Part shown: one piece after another, positions 23,131-34,789 of the stretch
Position numbering within the stretch: position 1 is the first letter of the stretch
Layout of the letters: each line of letters starts with the position of its first letter
DNA from: Theobroma cacao
Taxonomy: Eukaryota > Streptophyta > Magnoliopsida > Malvales > Malvaceae
Length of the DNA stretch: 64,000 bases
Reading direction: 5' to 3'
Assembly (NCBI RefSeq): GCF_000208745.1
Contig: NC_030850.1
Location: 18,431,979 to 18,495,978 of the forward strand
Program-made: the position numbers and the translations under genes
Notes under the pieces: model-generated
The model's database searches: none
Seen by the model: only the letters and a program-made list of their open reading frames with translations
What the model was told of the DNA's origin: nothing

Positions 23131-23456
23131 TTTGGTTTTAGAAATTTCTGAAGATCTGAGTTGGTTTTAGAGGCAACTAAGAAGATTTAGGTTTTTGTTT
23201 TTAGAGTAACGAGTTGCAGAGGAGAGGGAAGAAGAGGTTGGCAACAGTTATTGCTTAGAAAACTTCTCATCTTCCTTTAAGAACTGCCCTACTTTTATTT
23301 CTTTATATTTTTAAATCTCCCTCTAAAATTTTGATTATTTACCTTTGGCAACTTTGCGCTATTCATCTTTACACCCGATAAATCAAAATTTTACCACAAT
23401 TTACTCATATTTCATTAAACTCACTAAGTCTTATTATTTAAGGATGTTAGGCTACT

Positions 23457-23491
23457 CTTAGTTGACTAAGGATTCCTTAGTTGACTAATTG
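23457..23491. repeat. Palindrome pair between pol and ORF3 of element A
   Basis: CTTAGTTGACTAAG and CTTAGTTGACTAAT lie close together in the 395-base spacer between pol and the third ORF. The LTR motif thus recurs inside the element. Confidence 0.8.
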
Positions 23492-23525
23492 CATTCTATT
23501 TTCAATGTGAGACCCGAAGATTTTC

Positions 23526-26500
23526 TTATAATTCCTTCACATTAACCATCCCCAAATTTCTTCTAATCTCACAAAATCCATCTTCACTCAGTGGTTTGGT
23601 AAAAATGTCTACTAATTGATGTAGAGTATTCACAAAGTCTATTTTAATGTCATTTTTCACTACATGGTCTCTAATAAAATGGTGTCTAATGTCAATGTGC
23701 TTAGTCTTAGAATGTTGCACAGGATTTTTGGTATATTGATTGCACTTGTGTTATCACAGTATATTGGTACATTATGCATAATTATTCCATAGTCTTTTAA
23801 TTGTTGCTTGACCCAAAGGATTTGTGCACAGCAACTACCTAATCAAACATATTCAGCCTCTGCTATAGATAGTGCTACTGAGTTTTGCTTCTTGCTGGAC
23901 CAAGACACAAGCATCTTTCTTAAAAATTGGCATGTTCCACTAGTGCTTTTCCTATTAGTTCTGTTGCCAGCAAAGTCAACATCTGAATATCCAACTAAGT
24001 TAAGAGTTGAGTTTCTAGAGTACCATATTCATAGTTCTTGAGTGTCTATGAGGTATCTAAAAATTCTCTTAACAGTTGTTAGGTGTGATTCCTTAGGCTG
24101 TGACTGAAATCTAGCACATAAAAATTGAATATCTGGTCTACTTGCTGTTAAGTAAAGAAGAGAGCCGATCATACCTCTATAGAGCTTTTGATCTACAGCT
24201 TTTCCTTTTTCATCTATGTCAAGTTTGGTAGATGTACTCATTGGTGTGGAAATTGATTTCAGCTTCAGCATATCAAATTTCTTGAGCATATCATGAGTAT
24301 ATCTTTCTTGACTGATGAAGATTCCTTCCTCACTTTGCTTAATTTGAAGACCAAGGAAGTACTTCAACTCTCCTATCATGCTCATCTCAAATTCACCCTA
24401 CATTTTCTTTGCAAAGTTCTTGCATAAAGCTTCATTAGTTGCACCAAATACAATATCATCCACATATATTTGCACAAAAATTAAATCATTTTGATATCTC
24501 TTAATGAACAATGTAGTATCGATGCCGCCTCTATCATATCCATTTTCAACTAGAAATTTTGAAAGCCTCTCATACCAAGCTCTAGGAGCTTGTTTCAATC
24601 CATACAATGCTTTGTGAAGCTTAAAGACATGATCAGATTTTTAAAAATCTTCAAAACCAGATGGTTGTTTTACAAAAACTTCCTCTTGAATTAGTCCATT
24701 TAAGAATACACTTTTTACATCCATTTGGTACAACTTAAAATTCATGAAGCATGCAAAAGCTAGCAACAACCTTATGGCTTCAATCCTAGCTACTGGAGCA
24801 AAGGTTTCATCATAATCTATTCCTTCTTCTTGTTTGTATCCTTTTACTACCAGCCTAGCTTTTTTTCTAACTACATTTCCTTGTTCATCTACTTTATTTC
24901 TAAATACCCATTTAGTACCAACAATAGGATGATTTGAAGGTCTAGGTACCAATGACCATACATGATTCCTAGTGAATTGATCGAGTTCTTCTTGCATGGC
25001 CATTATCCAACTTTTCTCATTTTTAGCTTCTTCAAAGTTTTTAGGTTCAATTTGAGATATAAAAACTGAAAACTCATAAGTTTCTCTAGTTACTTTCCTA
25101 GTTCTAACTCCTTGTTAAATGTCACCTATTATTTGATCTTGTGGGTGATCTTTTACAAATCTCCAACTCCTTGGTAGATCATCATGCTGATTTTCTGCTC
25201 TTTACAGATTTTTGAGAAATGGAGTTTCATTTTCTCTTCTAGATGAGCTTTCTTCATTATTTTTATTGTTCTCTAAGCTCATTTCCTCCATTTGTTTTTC
25301 TAGGATTTTTATTTCATCATCATCATCATGAACTTCTTTTTGTAATGCATTTGACTCATCAAAAACTACATGGACTGATTCTTCAACGGTTAGGGTCCTT
25401 TTGTTAAAAGCTCTGTAAGCCTTTGAGTTTAATGCATATCTTAAAAATATTGCTTCATCACTCTTTGCATCAAACTTCACTAGGGGCTGTTTTCCATTGT
25501 TCAATACAAAGCATTTACAGCAAAAACTCCTAAGGTGAGAAATATTTGGTTTCTTACCTTTGTAAAGTTCATATGGAGTCTTTGAAATCAAGGGTCTTAT
25601 TTAGACCTTATTAAGGATATAAGCTGCTATATTTACTACCTCAACCTAAAGATATTTAGATAGGTTGTTCTCACATAACATGGTCCTAGCCATTTCTTTT
25701 AATGTTCTGTTTTTTCTCTCTACAACTCCATTTTGCTGGGGTGTTCTAGGTGCAGAAAAATTATGATCCAACCCCTTTTCATTGCAAAATTTTTCAAACT
25801 CATCATTCTCAAATTCTCCTCCATGGTCACTCCTTATGCTAACTATGGCTAGTCCTTTTTCGTTTTCTATTTTCTTACAATAACTTAAGAATGTTTGTAG
25901 AGCATCATTCTTATGAGCAAGGAAGTATACCCAAGTATATCTAGAATAGTCATCAATTATTACAAAGCCAAAAAATTTACCTCCTAAGCTAGTTATGCTT
26001 ATTGGACCAAATAGATCAATGTGCAACAATTCAAGAGGTCTTGATGTTGACACTATTTTCTTAGTCTTAAAGGATGTTCTAACTTGTTTTCCTAGTTGGC
26101 AAGCATCACATATCCTATCTTTTTCAAATTTCAATTCTGGCAGTCCAGCAACAAGATTTTTCTTTACTAATTTAGACATAGTATGCATGCTCACATGTCC
26201 TAATCTCGTATACCATAACCAGCTATCATTCTTAGCATTTGCAACAAGACATACTTCACTATTCACATCAAGGTCTTCAAGAAAAATTACATACATGTTC
26301 TTCAACTTTTTTCCTATAAATGAGATTTTATTTGAACTCATATCAACCACTTCACACTTAGTTGAATCAAAACATATTTTAAATCCTTTATTACATAATG
26401 GACTAATACTTAGTAGATTATGCTTTAAGCCTTTAACTAGCAACACATGACTAATTTGAGTTTAGGAACTCTTACCAACAGTACCTATACCATGTATTTT

Positions 26501-26668
26501 GCCTTTTGAATCATCTCCAAAGGATATGATTCCTCCATTTCTCTTATCCAACTGAGCAAACAGCATTTCATGTCCTGTTATGTGTCGTGAACAGCCACTA
26601 TCCAAGTACCAAGGCTGTTTCTTCTTGAGTTGAGCTCTTGAACATGTCTATTTTAAGTCTAGCTCAAC
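23526..26668 (-). pseudogene. pol of element A: PR-INT-RT-RNase H, decayed
   Basis: Protease: a DSGCSRH motif at about 26582-26602 (D-S-G active site). Integrase: a zinc-binding region (LGHVS...CDACQLGK), then the catalytic D in LLHIDLFGP, D in RSDHGGEFEN and E in NGVVERKNRT (25646-26446). [19 protein letters not shown] and DVKSVFLNG (24641-25003), then YVDD at 24455-24466. RNase H: from about 24030 down to HSKTKHIDIRHHFIRDH and ADIFTKPL-like (VDIFTKPL), ending at 23526. Several stops and frameshifts (for example near 25200, 25620, 24640, 24395 and 24029) rule out a product. It lies in the same frame as gag but separated by two stops. Confidence 0.9.
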
Positions 26669-26683
26669 CTACAAAATAGAATT

Positions 26684-28319
26684 TCAGTTTTTCTTTATGG
26701 GTACCCATACTTTGATGGGTCCTTGAGTGTTAGTTGCAGCAAAGGATCCTTTAGGAATCCAAATTTTCTTAACTTTCTATACTTTTCTTTTCTTAAAACA
26801 GTCATATGACAAATGACCATGTTTACCACAATTATAACATCTAGGTAATGCTTTAGCTAAATATTTATTGTGGTATGCTTTTCTTTTTGAAGATTCATTT
26901 TTCAAACATTTAAGAGTTGTGTTTTCATCAAGAGTTATTTGCAAGGCTTTAGACTTATTTTCCAACTCTTGTTTTAAAAACTCAAAGTCTGTTTTTGAGT
27001 GTTCTAACTCAACTTGCAAAATATTTATTTGCTCAAAAATAGAGGTGAACTCTTATTTGATTGTTCCAAATCATTTTCAAGTAATGCAGCCTTTTTCTTC
27101 AATGATTTGTATTTTGAAAAAAGTTTTTCAAATTCAACATAAAGACATTCATTATCATCCTATAAATCATCATAAGAATTAATGCAAGGGGATGAGGGTA
27201 CCTCTGATTAATCCTCTTGTGCCATTAAACAAATGTTTGCTCTTTCCTCAAAATTTTCATCATCAGTTTCAGAGCTTGATGTGTCACTGTCCGACCATGC
27301 AGCAGCCACCATTGCTTTCTTGGATCTCTTATTTTTCTTGGGGGTTTTATCTTTCAACAACGGACACTCTAACTTGAAGTGATCAGGTTTCTTGTATTTG
27401 TAGTAGATCATCTCTTCCTTTTTGTTGGAGTCATTGTTGTTCCTTATTTTTCATGAAGTACCTTGGTCTTGCCTGAAAGCTTTTCTAGTTAGCCTTCGAT
27501 TTCTTCTGCTCATTAGTTTTTTGAATTTTCTTGCAACTAGAGCTAAATCTTCATCATCATCACAGGAAAGCTTTTCCAACTCTTCTTCAAGAATGTTGGC
27601 TTTAAGTGCAATTCTCTTTTTCTTTTCCTTTGCTTCCCTTCGGTCTTCTTCTTCTTCTTCCTTAAGCTCCAGCTCATGAGTGAGAGGAGAACCACATATC
27701 TCATCGAGAGTGATGATGTTCAGATCTTTAGCCTCTCTAATGGCAATCATTTTTGGTTTCTAGGATTTTGGTAGGCATCTAAGCAGTCTCTTAACTAATT
27801 CATGTTCAGGGATAAGCTTGCCTAGTTGACTTAATTTATTTGTAATGTTTGTAAACCTATCAAACATATTGGTGATGTCTTCACCAGGCTCCATTTTGAA
27901 CATTTCATAACTATGTGTTAAGAAAGTAATTTTGGACTCCTTTACTTGAGAAGTCCCTTCATAAATTATTTTAAGTTTTTCCCACACATGTTTAGCTGTT
28001 GTATAGCTTGAGACTTTGTTAAATTCAGTGGAGGTCAAGGCACAATGTAATGTGTTGATGGCCTTAAAGTTTACTTGAACTTTCTTAGTTTCAGCCTCAG
28101 TCCATTTGGACCTTGGCTTGGGCATCAACTCATTTGTTACTACATTCACGGTTGAGGGCATAAATGGTCCATCAGTTATGATGTCCCACTTTTCATAATC
28201 TATAGCCCTAATATAGATTGACATTCTAATGCTCCAATAAGGATAATTAGAGCCATATCAAACAGAGATGGTCTGTTTGTTGATTGTCCCTCAACAACTA
28301 TGGTTTTTTGTTGAGCCAT
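26684..28319 (-). pseudogene. gag of element A, decayed
   Basis: The ATG at 28319 (MAQQKTIVVEGQ) is followed within ~25 codons by a 2-base insertion relative to element B. The frame resumes at 28224 with IRAIDYEKWDIITDGP and continues through the copia gag domain (KWTEAETKKVQ, LKIIYEGTSQVKE, YEMFKMEPGEDI), the UBN2/retrotran_gag family. Two CCHC zinc knuckles are expected. The first (27208-27411) is damaged, with tyrosines replacing the first two cysteines (YYKYKKPDHFKLEC). The second is intact (CYNCGKHGHLSYDC, 26777-27019). A coiled-coil-like stretch (LKQELENKSKALQ) lies between them. Frame breaks occur near 27750, 27430 and 27190. It ends in TGA at 26686-26684. Confidence 0.88.
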
Positions 28320-28360
28320 TTGGATCCTCTCAAAGCATGTTAAGTCGTAAAAACAGGGAA

Positions 28361-28376
28361 CTAGCTCTGATACCAA
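28361..28376 (-). other. Primer binding site of element A
   Basis: Minus strand TTGGTATCAGAGCTAG, one base after the 5' LTR. It is complementary to the 3' end of plant initiator tRNA-Met, the standard primer for this lineage. Confidence 0.9.
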
Positions 28377-28966
28377 TTGTTGGTCCCGTTAATATGTGCT
28401 AGAGGGGGGGTGAATAACACAATTTGGCTCTTGACAAGATGTGGAACTAATTTTCAGAACTTAAGAAAGTAAAAACAGAGTATAAGGTGCACAACAATTT
28501 AGAGTTGTTCGCTCCAAGACCGACATCCACTACCTTGACTATCCAACCAAGGATTTTCCCAACAATTCACTAAGAATCCAGTGAAATTCACAAGCTTTCA
28601 CCAAGCTTTTACAATGGCTTTTCGCAAGCTCAGCCAAAACCTTTACACTAGTTTTTCACAGGCTCAACTAAAACCCAAAGTGGTTTTCCAAGGCTCAACC
28701 ACAACCTATAACATTCAAGCTTTCCCAATCTTGAACAACCCCTTAGAGTGACTCTCTCACTCTAAGTATACAAGAATAGAGGTTAAAGAAAGTACCTATG
28801 ATCACAAGTTGATCTGAATGGTACAAGATTGAGTGCTAAATACAATGATAAAGAGTAAGCGTTTAAGTGCAGACAAGTGCAGTGAATCTTTTTTGGTTTT
28901 TCAACTTTCTATAGCTCAAATCTCATTCGAGGCTTAAAAAAATCTTGTTTCTTATTGTTGGAAGAT

Positions 28967-28975
28967 CCTTTTATA
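28967..28975 (-). promoter_or_regulatory. TATA box in element A 5' LTR
   Basis: Minus strand TATAAAAGG, conserved at the same place in the 3' LTR (19878-19886) and in element B (52476-52484). It would drive transcription of A leftward. Confidence 0.7.
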
Positions 28976-29094
28976 CTTGAAGATGCAACTATGATGGCAG
29001 TTTGACAGTTTATGATCGTTGAAAATAGTTGAGGATGAGTTCTAGTCATTAATCTGTCTTGTAGTGTTCTGGTTCAAATTGCAGACAGAGAGCT

Positions 29095-29189
29095 CTTAGT
29101 CTACTAACTTGGTTGACTAAGTTGATTCTGTTTCTGGTTTGCAGATTCTGGCAGAGGGCACTTAGTTGACTAACTTAGTTGACTAAGTT
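29095..29189. repeat. Palindrome pairs in element A 5' LTR
   Basis: CTTAGTCTACTAAC/GGTTGACTAAGTT, then CTTAGTTGACTAAC/AGTTGACTAAGTT. They lie about 120-215 bases upstream of the TATA box at 28967. Confidence 0.83.
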
Positions 29190-29454
29190 GGTTCTGTTTC
29201 TCAAACTCTTCAGCCCGCTATTTCTCCAATTCAAAATTTAGTCAACCAATGTTCTTCCTTGTTTAACCAACAATCTTTCTTCTTGTTATTCAGTTGCATC
29301 TTGTTAATTTTATTCCTCTTTTTCTTTCAAGAATACCCTTTGAAGAGTTAAGAAATTAATTTTATGTATTAATTTTCTGCACACTTAAATAAAGGAGTTA
29401 GACACAAATAAATGGGAATGCTTTATTATCATAAAAAACTAATGGAGCCAACAA

Positions 29455-29835
29455 TGTAGGCTAATAATTCTATTTTATAGAATTATTTTAGTCCAATTTT
29501 GTTATTAAGTATTAGCTAAGTCCTAAATTTTTAATTATAATTTATTTATTTTTAGTTGTTTTTATAATAAGTTTATTTTTAAGTGAGTTATTTTAATTTT
29601 ATGTTATTTTCTTAATTTAGTTATTATTTATTACTTTTTATATTTTTTTTAGGAATGAAAGAATTAGGCTTAATTTTGGAAAGTGAGATGTTAAAAGACC
29701 TGAAAGTCTGCTTGCATATGATTCAGTGTTTTGAGCATAACTTGAGTTAGAAAACTCCAAATGATGCAATTCTTAGACCATTGGAAAGCTAAGAGACAGA
29801 GCTACAACTTTCATGAAGATCACTTTACCTAGTTC
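29455..29835 (+). mobile_element. Tat-like solo LTR, left piece
   Basis: It starts TGTAGGCTAATAATTC and shows AGTATTAGCTAAGTCCTAA, TTGGAAAGCTAAGAGACAG and CTACAACTTTCATG, matching the order of the LTR at 5031-6523. Element A inserted at its first bases and element B inserted at 29835. The right piece is 53076-54118. The combined length of 1424 bp is close to the 1493 bp of the relative. The last five bases (AGTTC) are the left target duplication of B. Confidence 0.65.
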
Positions 29836-29895
29836 TGTTGGTCCCTATAATATGTGCTATTCACCCCCCTCTAGCACATACTATAGGAACCAACA
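29836..29895 (+). mobile_element. Element B 5' LTR, reduced to a 60-bp palindrome
   Basis: The first 24 bases (29836-29859) are the exact reverse complement of the last 24 bases of the B 3' LTR (53047-53070). They are followed by the ordinary LTR end (TTCACCCCCCTCTAGCACAT to CCAACA). The result is a hairpin with 24-bp arms and a ~12-base loop, directly followed by the primer site and preceded by the target duplication. No TATA box or palindrome pair remains, so the element has no 5' promoter of its own. Confidence 0.9.
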
Positions 29896-29896
29896 A

Positions 29897-29912
29897 TTGG
29901 TATCAGAGCTAG
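29897..29912 (+). other. Primer binding site of element B
   Basis: TTGGTATCAGAGCTAG, one base after the LTR end, complementary to initiator tRNA-Met. Same spacing as in A. Confidence 0.9.
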
Positions 29913-29953
29913 TTCCTTGTTATTAAGGCTTAACATCCTTTGAGAGGATCCAA

Positions 29954-31586
29954 ATGGCTAAACAAAAATCAATAGTGGCTGAGGGACAATCAACAAACAT
30001 ACCACCTCTGTTTGATGGTTCTAATTGCCCTTATTAGAGCATTAGAATGTCAATTTATAAGGGCTCTAAATTATGAAATGTGAGACATCATAACTGATGG
30101 ACCCTTTATGCCCTCAACTATGAATGTAGTGACAAATGAGTTGATGCCCAAGCAAAGGTCTGAATGGACCGAGGCTAAAACTAAGAAAGTTTAAATAAAT
30201 TTTAAGGCCATCAACACATTACATAATGCCTTGACCCCCACTGAATTTAACAAAGTCTCAAGCTGTACAATAGCTAAACAGATGTGGGAGAAACTTAGAA
30301 TAATCCATGAAGGGATTTCCCAAGTCAAGGAGTCCAAAATTGCTCTCTTAACACATAGTTATGAAATGTTCAAAATGGAGCCTGGTGTAGTCATCACTAG
30401 CATGCTTGATAGGTTTACAAACATCACAAATAAATTGAGTCAGCTAGGCAAGCCTATCCCTAAACATGAATTAGTTAAGAGACTGCTTAGAGGCCTACCA
30501 AAATCTTGGAAGCCAAAAGTGATTGCCATTAGAGAGGCTAAAGATCTTAACATCATCACACTTGATGAGATTTGTGGTTCTCTTCTTACTCACGAGCTAG
30601 AGCTTAACAAAGAATAAGAAAAAGACCAAAGGGAAGCAAAGGAAAAGAAAAAGAGTGTTGCACTCAAAGCCAGCATCCTTGAAAAAGAGCTCGAAAAGCT
30701 TTCCTGTGATGATGATGAAGAATTAGGTCTAGTTGCAAGAAAATTCAGAAAGTTAATGAGCAGAAGAAATCAAAGGCTAACTAGAAGAGGTTTCAAGAAA
30801 GACCAAGGTGCCTCATGGAAAAACATAAACAAAATTGACTCCAACAAAAAGGAGGAGCTCATCTGCTACGAGTGCAAGAAACCTAGTCACTTCAAGTTTA
30901 AATGTCCATTGCTGAAATATGAAACTCCCAAGAAAAATAAGAAATCCAAGAAAGAAATGGTGGCTACTTCATGGTAGGATAGTGACACTTCAAGCTCTGA
31001 AACTAATGATGAAAAATCTGCAGAAAGAGCAAATATCTGTTTAATGGCACAAGAGGATGAAACAGAGGTATCTTCATCCCCCTGCATTCATTCTTATGAT
31101 GATTTACAAGGTGAGTATGAGTGCCTGCATGATGAATTTGAAAAACTTTTTTCAAATTACAAATCATTAAAGAAAAAGGTTGCATTACTTGAAAATGATT
31201 TGGAACAAATCAAACAAGAATTCACTTCTGTTTTTGAGCAAAGAAATATTTTGCAAATTGAGTTAGAACACTCAAAAACAGACTTTGAGGTTTTAAAACA
31301 AGAGCTGGAAAACAAGTCTGAAGCTTTGAAAATAACTCTTGATGAAAATACAACTCTTAAATGTTTGAAAAATGAATCTTCAAAAAAAGATGCATACCAC
31401 AATAAAAATTCAGCTAAAGCATTACCTAAATGTTATAATTGTGATAAACATGGTCATTTATCATATAACTGTTTTAAGAAAAGAAAAGTGCAGAAAGTTA
31501 AGAAAATCTGGGTTTCTAAGGGATCCTTTGTTGCAACTAACACTCAAGGACCCATCAAAGTATGGGTACCTATAAAGAAAAACTGA
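29954..31586 (+). pseudogene. gag of element B, decayed
   Basis: The ATG at 29954 (MAKQKSIVAEGQ) opens a frame with an early stop at YW (TAG near 30034), a 2-base deletion near 30060, and further stops such as CAA to TAA near 30193. The gag core survives at 30231-30617 (SCTIAKQMWEKLRIIHEG, SYEMFKMEPGVVI). Both zinc knuckles are intact in sequence: CYECKKPSHFKFKC (30756-30977) and CYNCDKHGHLSYNC (31044-31586). The second fragment also carries a coiled-coil-like LEHSKTDFEVLKQELENK. It ends at TGA 31584-31586, in frame with pol. Confidence 0.88.
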
Positions 31587-31601
31587 AATTCTATTTTGTA
31601 G

Positions 31602-34600
31602 GTTGAGCTAGACTTAAAGGAGACAGGTTCAAGAGCTCAACTCAAGAAGAAACAGCCTTGGTACTTGGATAGTGGCTGTTCACGACATATGACAAGACAT
31701 GAAATGCTGTTTGCTCAGCTGGATAAGAGAAAGGGAAGAACCGTATCCTTTGGAGATGATTCAAAAGGAAGAATCCATGGTATAGGTACAGTTGGTAAGA
31801 ATTCCCAAACTCAAATTAGTCATGTGTTGTTAGTGAAAGGTTTAAAGCATAATTTACTAACTATTAGTCAATTATGTGATAAAGGATTTGGAGTGTGCTT
31901 TGATTCAACTAAGTTTGAAGTGATAGATATGAGTACAAATAAAATCTCATTTATAGGAAATAGATTGAAGAATATGTATGTAATTTTTCTTGAAGATCTT
32001 GAAGTAAATAGTGAAGTATGTCTTGTTGCAAATGCTAAAAATGATAGTTGGCTATGGCATAGGAGATTAGGACATGTGAGCATGCATACTATGTCAAAAT
32101 TAATTAAGAAAAATCTTGTTGCTGCACTGCCTGAATTAAAATTTGAAAATGATAGGATATGTGATGCTTGCCAACTAGGAAAACAAGTTAGGACATCCTT
32201 CAAGTCTAAGAAAATTGTGTCAACATCTAGACCTCTTGAATTGCTTCATATTGATCTATTTTGGTCCAATATGCACAACTAGCTTAGGAGAAAAATCTTA
32301 TGTCTTTAAAATAGTTGATGACTATTCTAGATATACTTGGGTGTATTTTCTTGCTCATAAGAATGATGCTCTTCAAGAATTCTTAAGTCATTGTAAGAAA
32401 GTAGAAAATGAAAAAGGACTAGCCATAGTTAGCATAAGGAGTGATCATGGAGGAGAATTTGAAAATGATGAGTTTGAAAAATTTTACAATGAAAAGAGGT
32501 TGGATCATAATTTTTTTGCACCTAGAACACCCTAGCAAAATGGAGTTGTAGAGAGAAAAAATCGAACCTTGAAAGAAATGGCTAGGACCATGCTATGTGA
32601 GAACAACCTACCTAAATATCTTTGGGCTGAGGCAGTAAATACAACAGGTTATATTCTTAATAGAGTCTCAATAAAGCCCTTGATTTCAAAGACTCCTTAT
32701 GAACTTTATAAAGGTAGGAAACCAAATATTTCTCACCTTAGGATTTTTGGTTGCAAATGCTTTGTATTGAACAATGGAAAACAGCCCTTAAGGAAGTTTG
32801 ATGCAAAAAGTGATGAAGTAATATTTTCAGGATATGCTTTAAACTCAAAGACCTATAGAGTTTTTAACAAAAGGACCTTAACCGTTTAAGAATCAATTCA
32901 TGTAGTTTTTGATAAGTCAAATGCATTACAAAAAGAAGTTCATGATGATGATGATGTAGAAGTCCTAGAAAAACAAATGGAGGAAATGAGCTTAGAAAAC
33001 AACAAAAATATTGAAGAAAGCTCACCTAGAAGAGAAAATGAAACTCCAACTCTAGAAAATCTGTAAATAGTAAAAAATCAGCATGATGATCTACCAAGGA
33101 GTTGGAGATTTGTAAGAGATCACCCACAAGACCAAATAATAGGTGACATTTCACAATGAGTTAAAACTAAGAAAGCAACTAGAGAAACTTGTGAGTTTTC
33201 AGCTTTTATATCTCAAATTGAACCTAAAAACTTTGAAGAAGCTGAAAAAGAGAAAAGTTGGATAATGGCCATGCAAGTAGAACTTGATCAATTCACAAGG
33301 AGTCATGTATGGTCATTGGTACCTAGACCTCCAAATCACCCTATTGTTGGTACAAAATGGGTATTTAGAAATAAGGTAGATGAGCAAGGAAATGTAGTTA
33401 GAAATAAAAATAGGTTTGTAGCAAAAGGATACAACCAAGAAGAAGGAATTGATTATGATGAAACTTTTGCTCCGGTTGCTAAGATTGAAGCCATAAGGTT
33501 GTTGCTAGCTTTTGCATGTTTTATGTATTTTAAATTATTCCAAATGGATGTAAAAAGTGCATTCTTAAATGGATTAATTCAAGAGGAAGTATTGTAGAAC
33601 AACCACCTGGTTTTGAAGACTTTGAAAAATCTGATCATGTTTTCAAACTTCATAAAGCCTTGTATGGATTGAAACAAGCTCCTAGAGCATGGTATGAGAG
33701 GCTTTCAAAATTTCTAGTTGAAAAAGGGTATGATAGAGGCAACATCGATACTACATTTTTTATAAAAAGATATCTAAATGATTTAATTATTGTGCAAATA
33801 TATGTGGATGACATTGTATTCGGTGCAACTAATGAGGCTTTATGCAAGAACTTTGCTAAGGAAATGCAAGGTGAATTTGAAATGAGCATGATGGGAGAGT
33901 TGAAGTACTTCCTTGGTCTTCAAATCAAACAAAGTGAGGAAGGAATCTTCATCAACTAAGAAAGATATACTCATGATATGCTCAAGAAACTTGATATGCT
34001 CAACCTAAAATCAATTTCCACACCAATGAGTCTGTCCACCAAACTCGACTTAGATGAAAAAAGTAAAGATGTAGATCAACAACTCTATAGAGGTATGATT
34101 GGGTCTCTTCTCTACTTAGTAGCAAGTAGACCAGATACTTAGTTTGGTGTGTGCTTGTGTACTAGATTTCAGTCACAGCCTAAAGAATCACACCTAACAA
34201 CTGTTAAGAGAATTTTTAGATACCTAATAAACACTCAAGAACTAGGAATAAGGTACTCTAGAGACTCAACTCTTAGCTTAGTTGGATATTCAGATGCTAA
34301 CTTTACCGACAGCAGAACTGATAGGAAAAGCACTAGTGAAACATGCCAATTTTTAAGAAGGATGCTTGTGTCTTGGTCCAGCAAAAAGCAAAACTTAGTG
34401 GCACTATCTACAGCAGAGGCTGAATATGTATCATTAGGTAACTGCTGTGCATAAATCCTTTGGATCAAGCAACAATTAAAAGACTATGGAATAACTATGC
34501 ATAATGTACCAATATACTGTGATAACACAAGTGCAATCAATATATCAAAAAATCCTGTGCAACACTCTAGGATAAAGCACATTGAAATTAGACACCATTT

Positions 34601-34751
34601 TATTAGAGACCATGTGGTGAAAAATGATATTAAGATAGAATTTGTGAATACTTTACATCAATTAGCAGACATTTTTGCCAAACCCCTAAGTGAAGATAGA
34701 TTCTGTGAGATTAGAAGAAATTTAGGGATGATTAGTGTGAAGGAATTATAA
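31602..34751 (+). pseudogene. pol of element B: PR-INT-RT-RNase H, decayed
   Basis: Protease: LDSGCSRHM at 31665. Integrase: LWHRRLGHVS...CDACQLGK. A 1-base insertion near 32260 interrupts LLHIDLF. D and D/E motifs follow (RSDHGGEFEN; NGVVERKNRT, with a CAG-to-TAG stop before it at 32534). RT: ETFAPVAKIEA and DVKSAFLNG (33265-33597), frameshift near 33594, then YVDD at 33801-33812. RNase H: SKKQNLVALSTAEAEY (34149-34454) to ADIFAKPLSE, ending TAA 34751. Stops also occur at 32887, 33957 and 34452. The RT catalytic YVDD is retained, but no complete protein can be made. Confidence 0.9.
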
Positions 34752-34789
34752 GAAAACCTTTGGCTCTCACATAGAAAACAGAATGCTTT

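Larger units (their letters stand above)
28378..29453 (-). mobile_element. Element A 5' LTR
   Basis: It starts TGTTGGTCCC and ends GAGCCAACA on the plus strand, 1076 bp, with ATGTA beyond it. It contains the palindrome pairs at 29095-29189. Many substitutions separate it from the 3' LTR. Confidence 0.92.
19284..29458 (-). mobile_element. Element A: full-length SIRE/Maximus-type copia element
   Basis: The element runs 19289-29453 (10,165 bp), flanked by a perfect ATGTA duplication at 19284-19288 and 29454-29458. The order on the minus strand is 5' LTR (28378-29453), tRNA-iMet-type primer site, gag, protease-integrase-RT-RNase H, a third ORF, polypurine tract, 3' LTR (19289-20364). Both LTRs are 1076 bp and visibly diverged, so the insertion is not recent. 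The copia order (integrase before RT) and a third ORF after pol identify the SIRE/Maximus lineage. All ORFs are broken. Confidence 0.93.
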
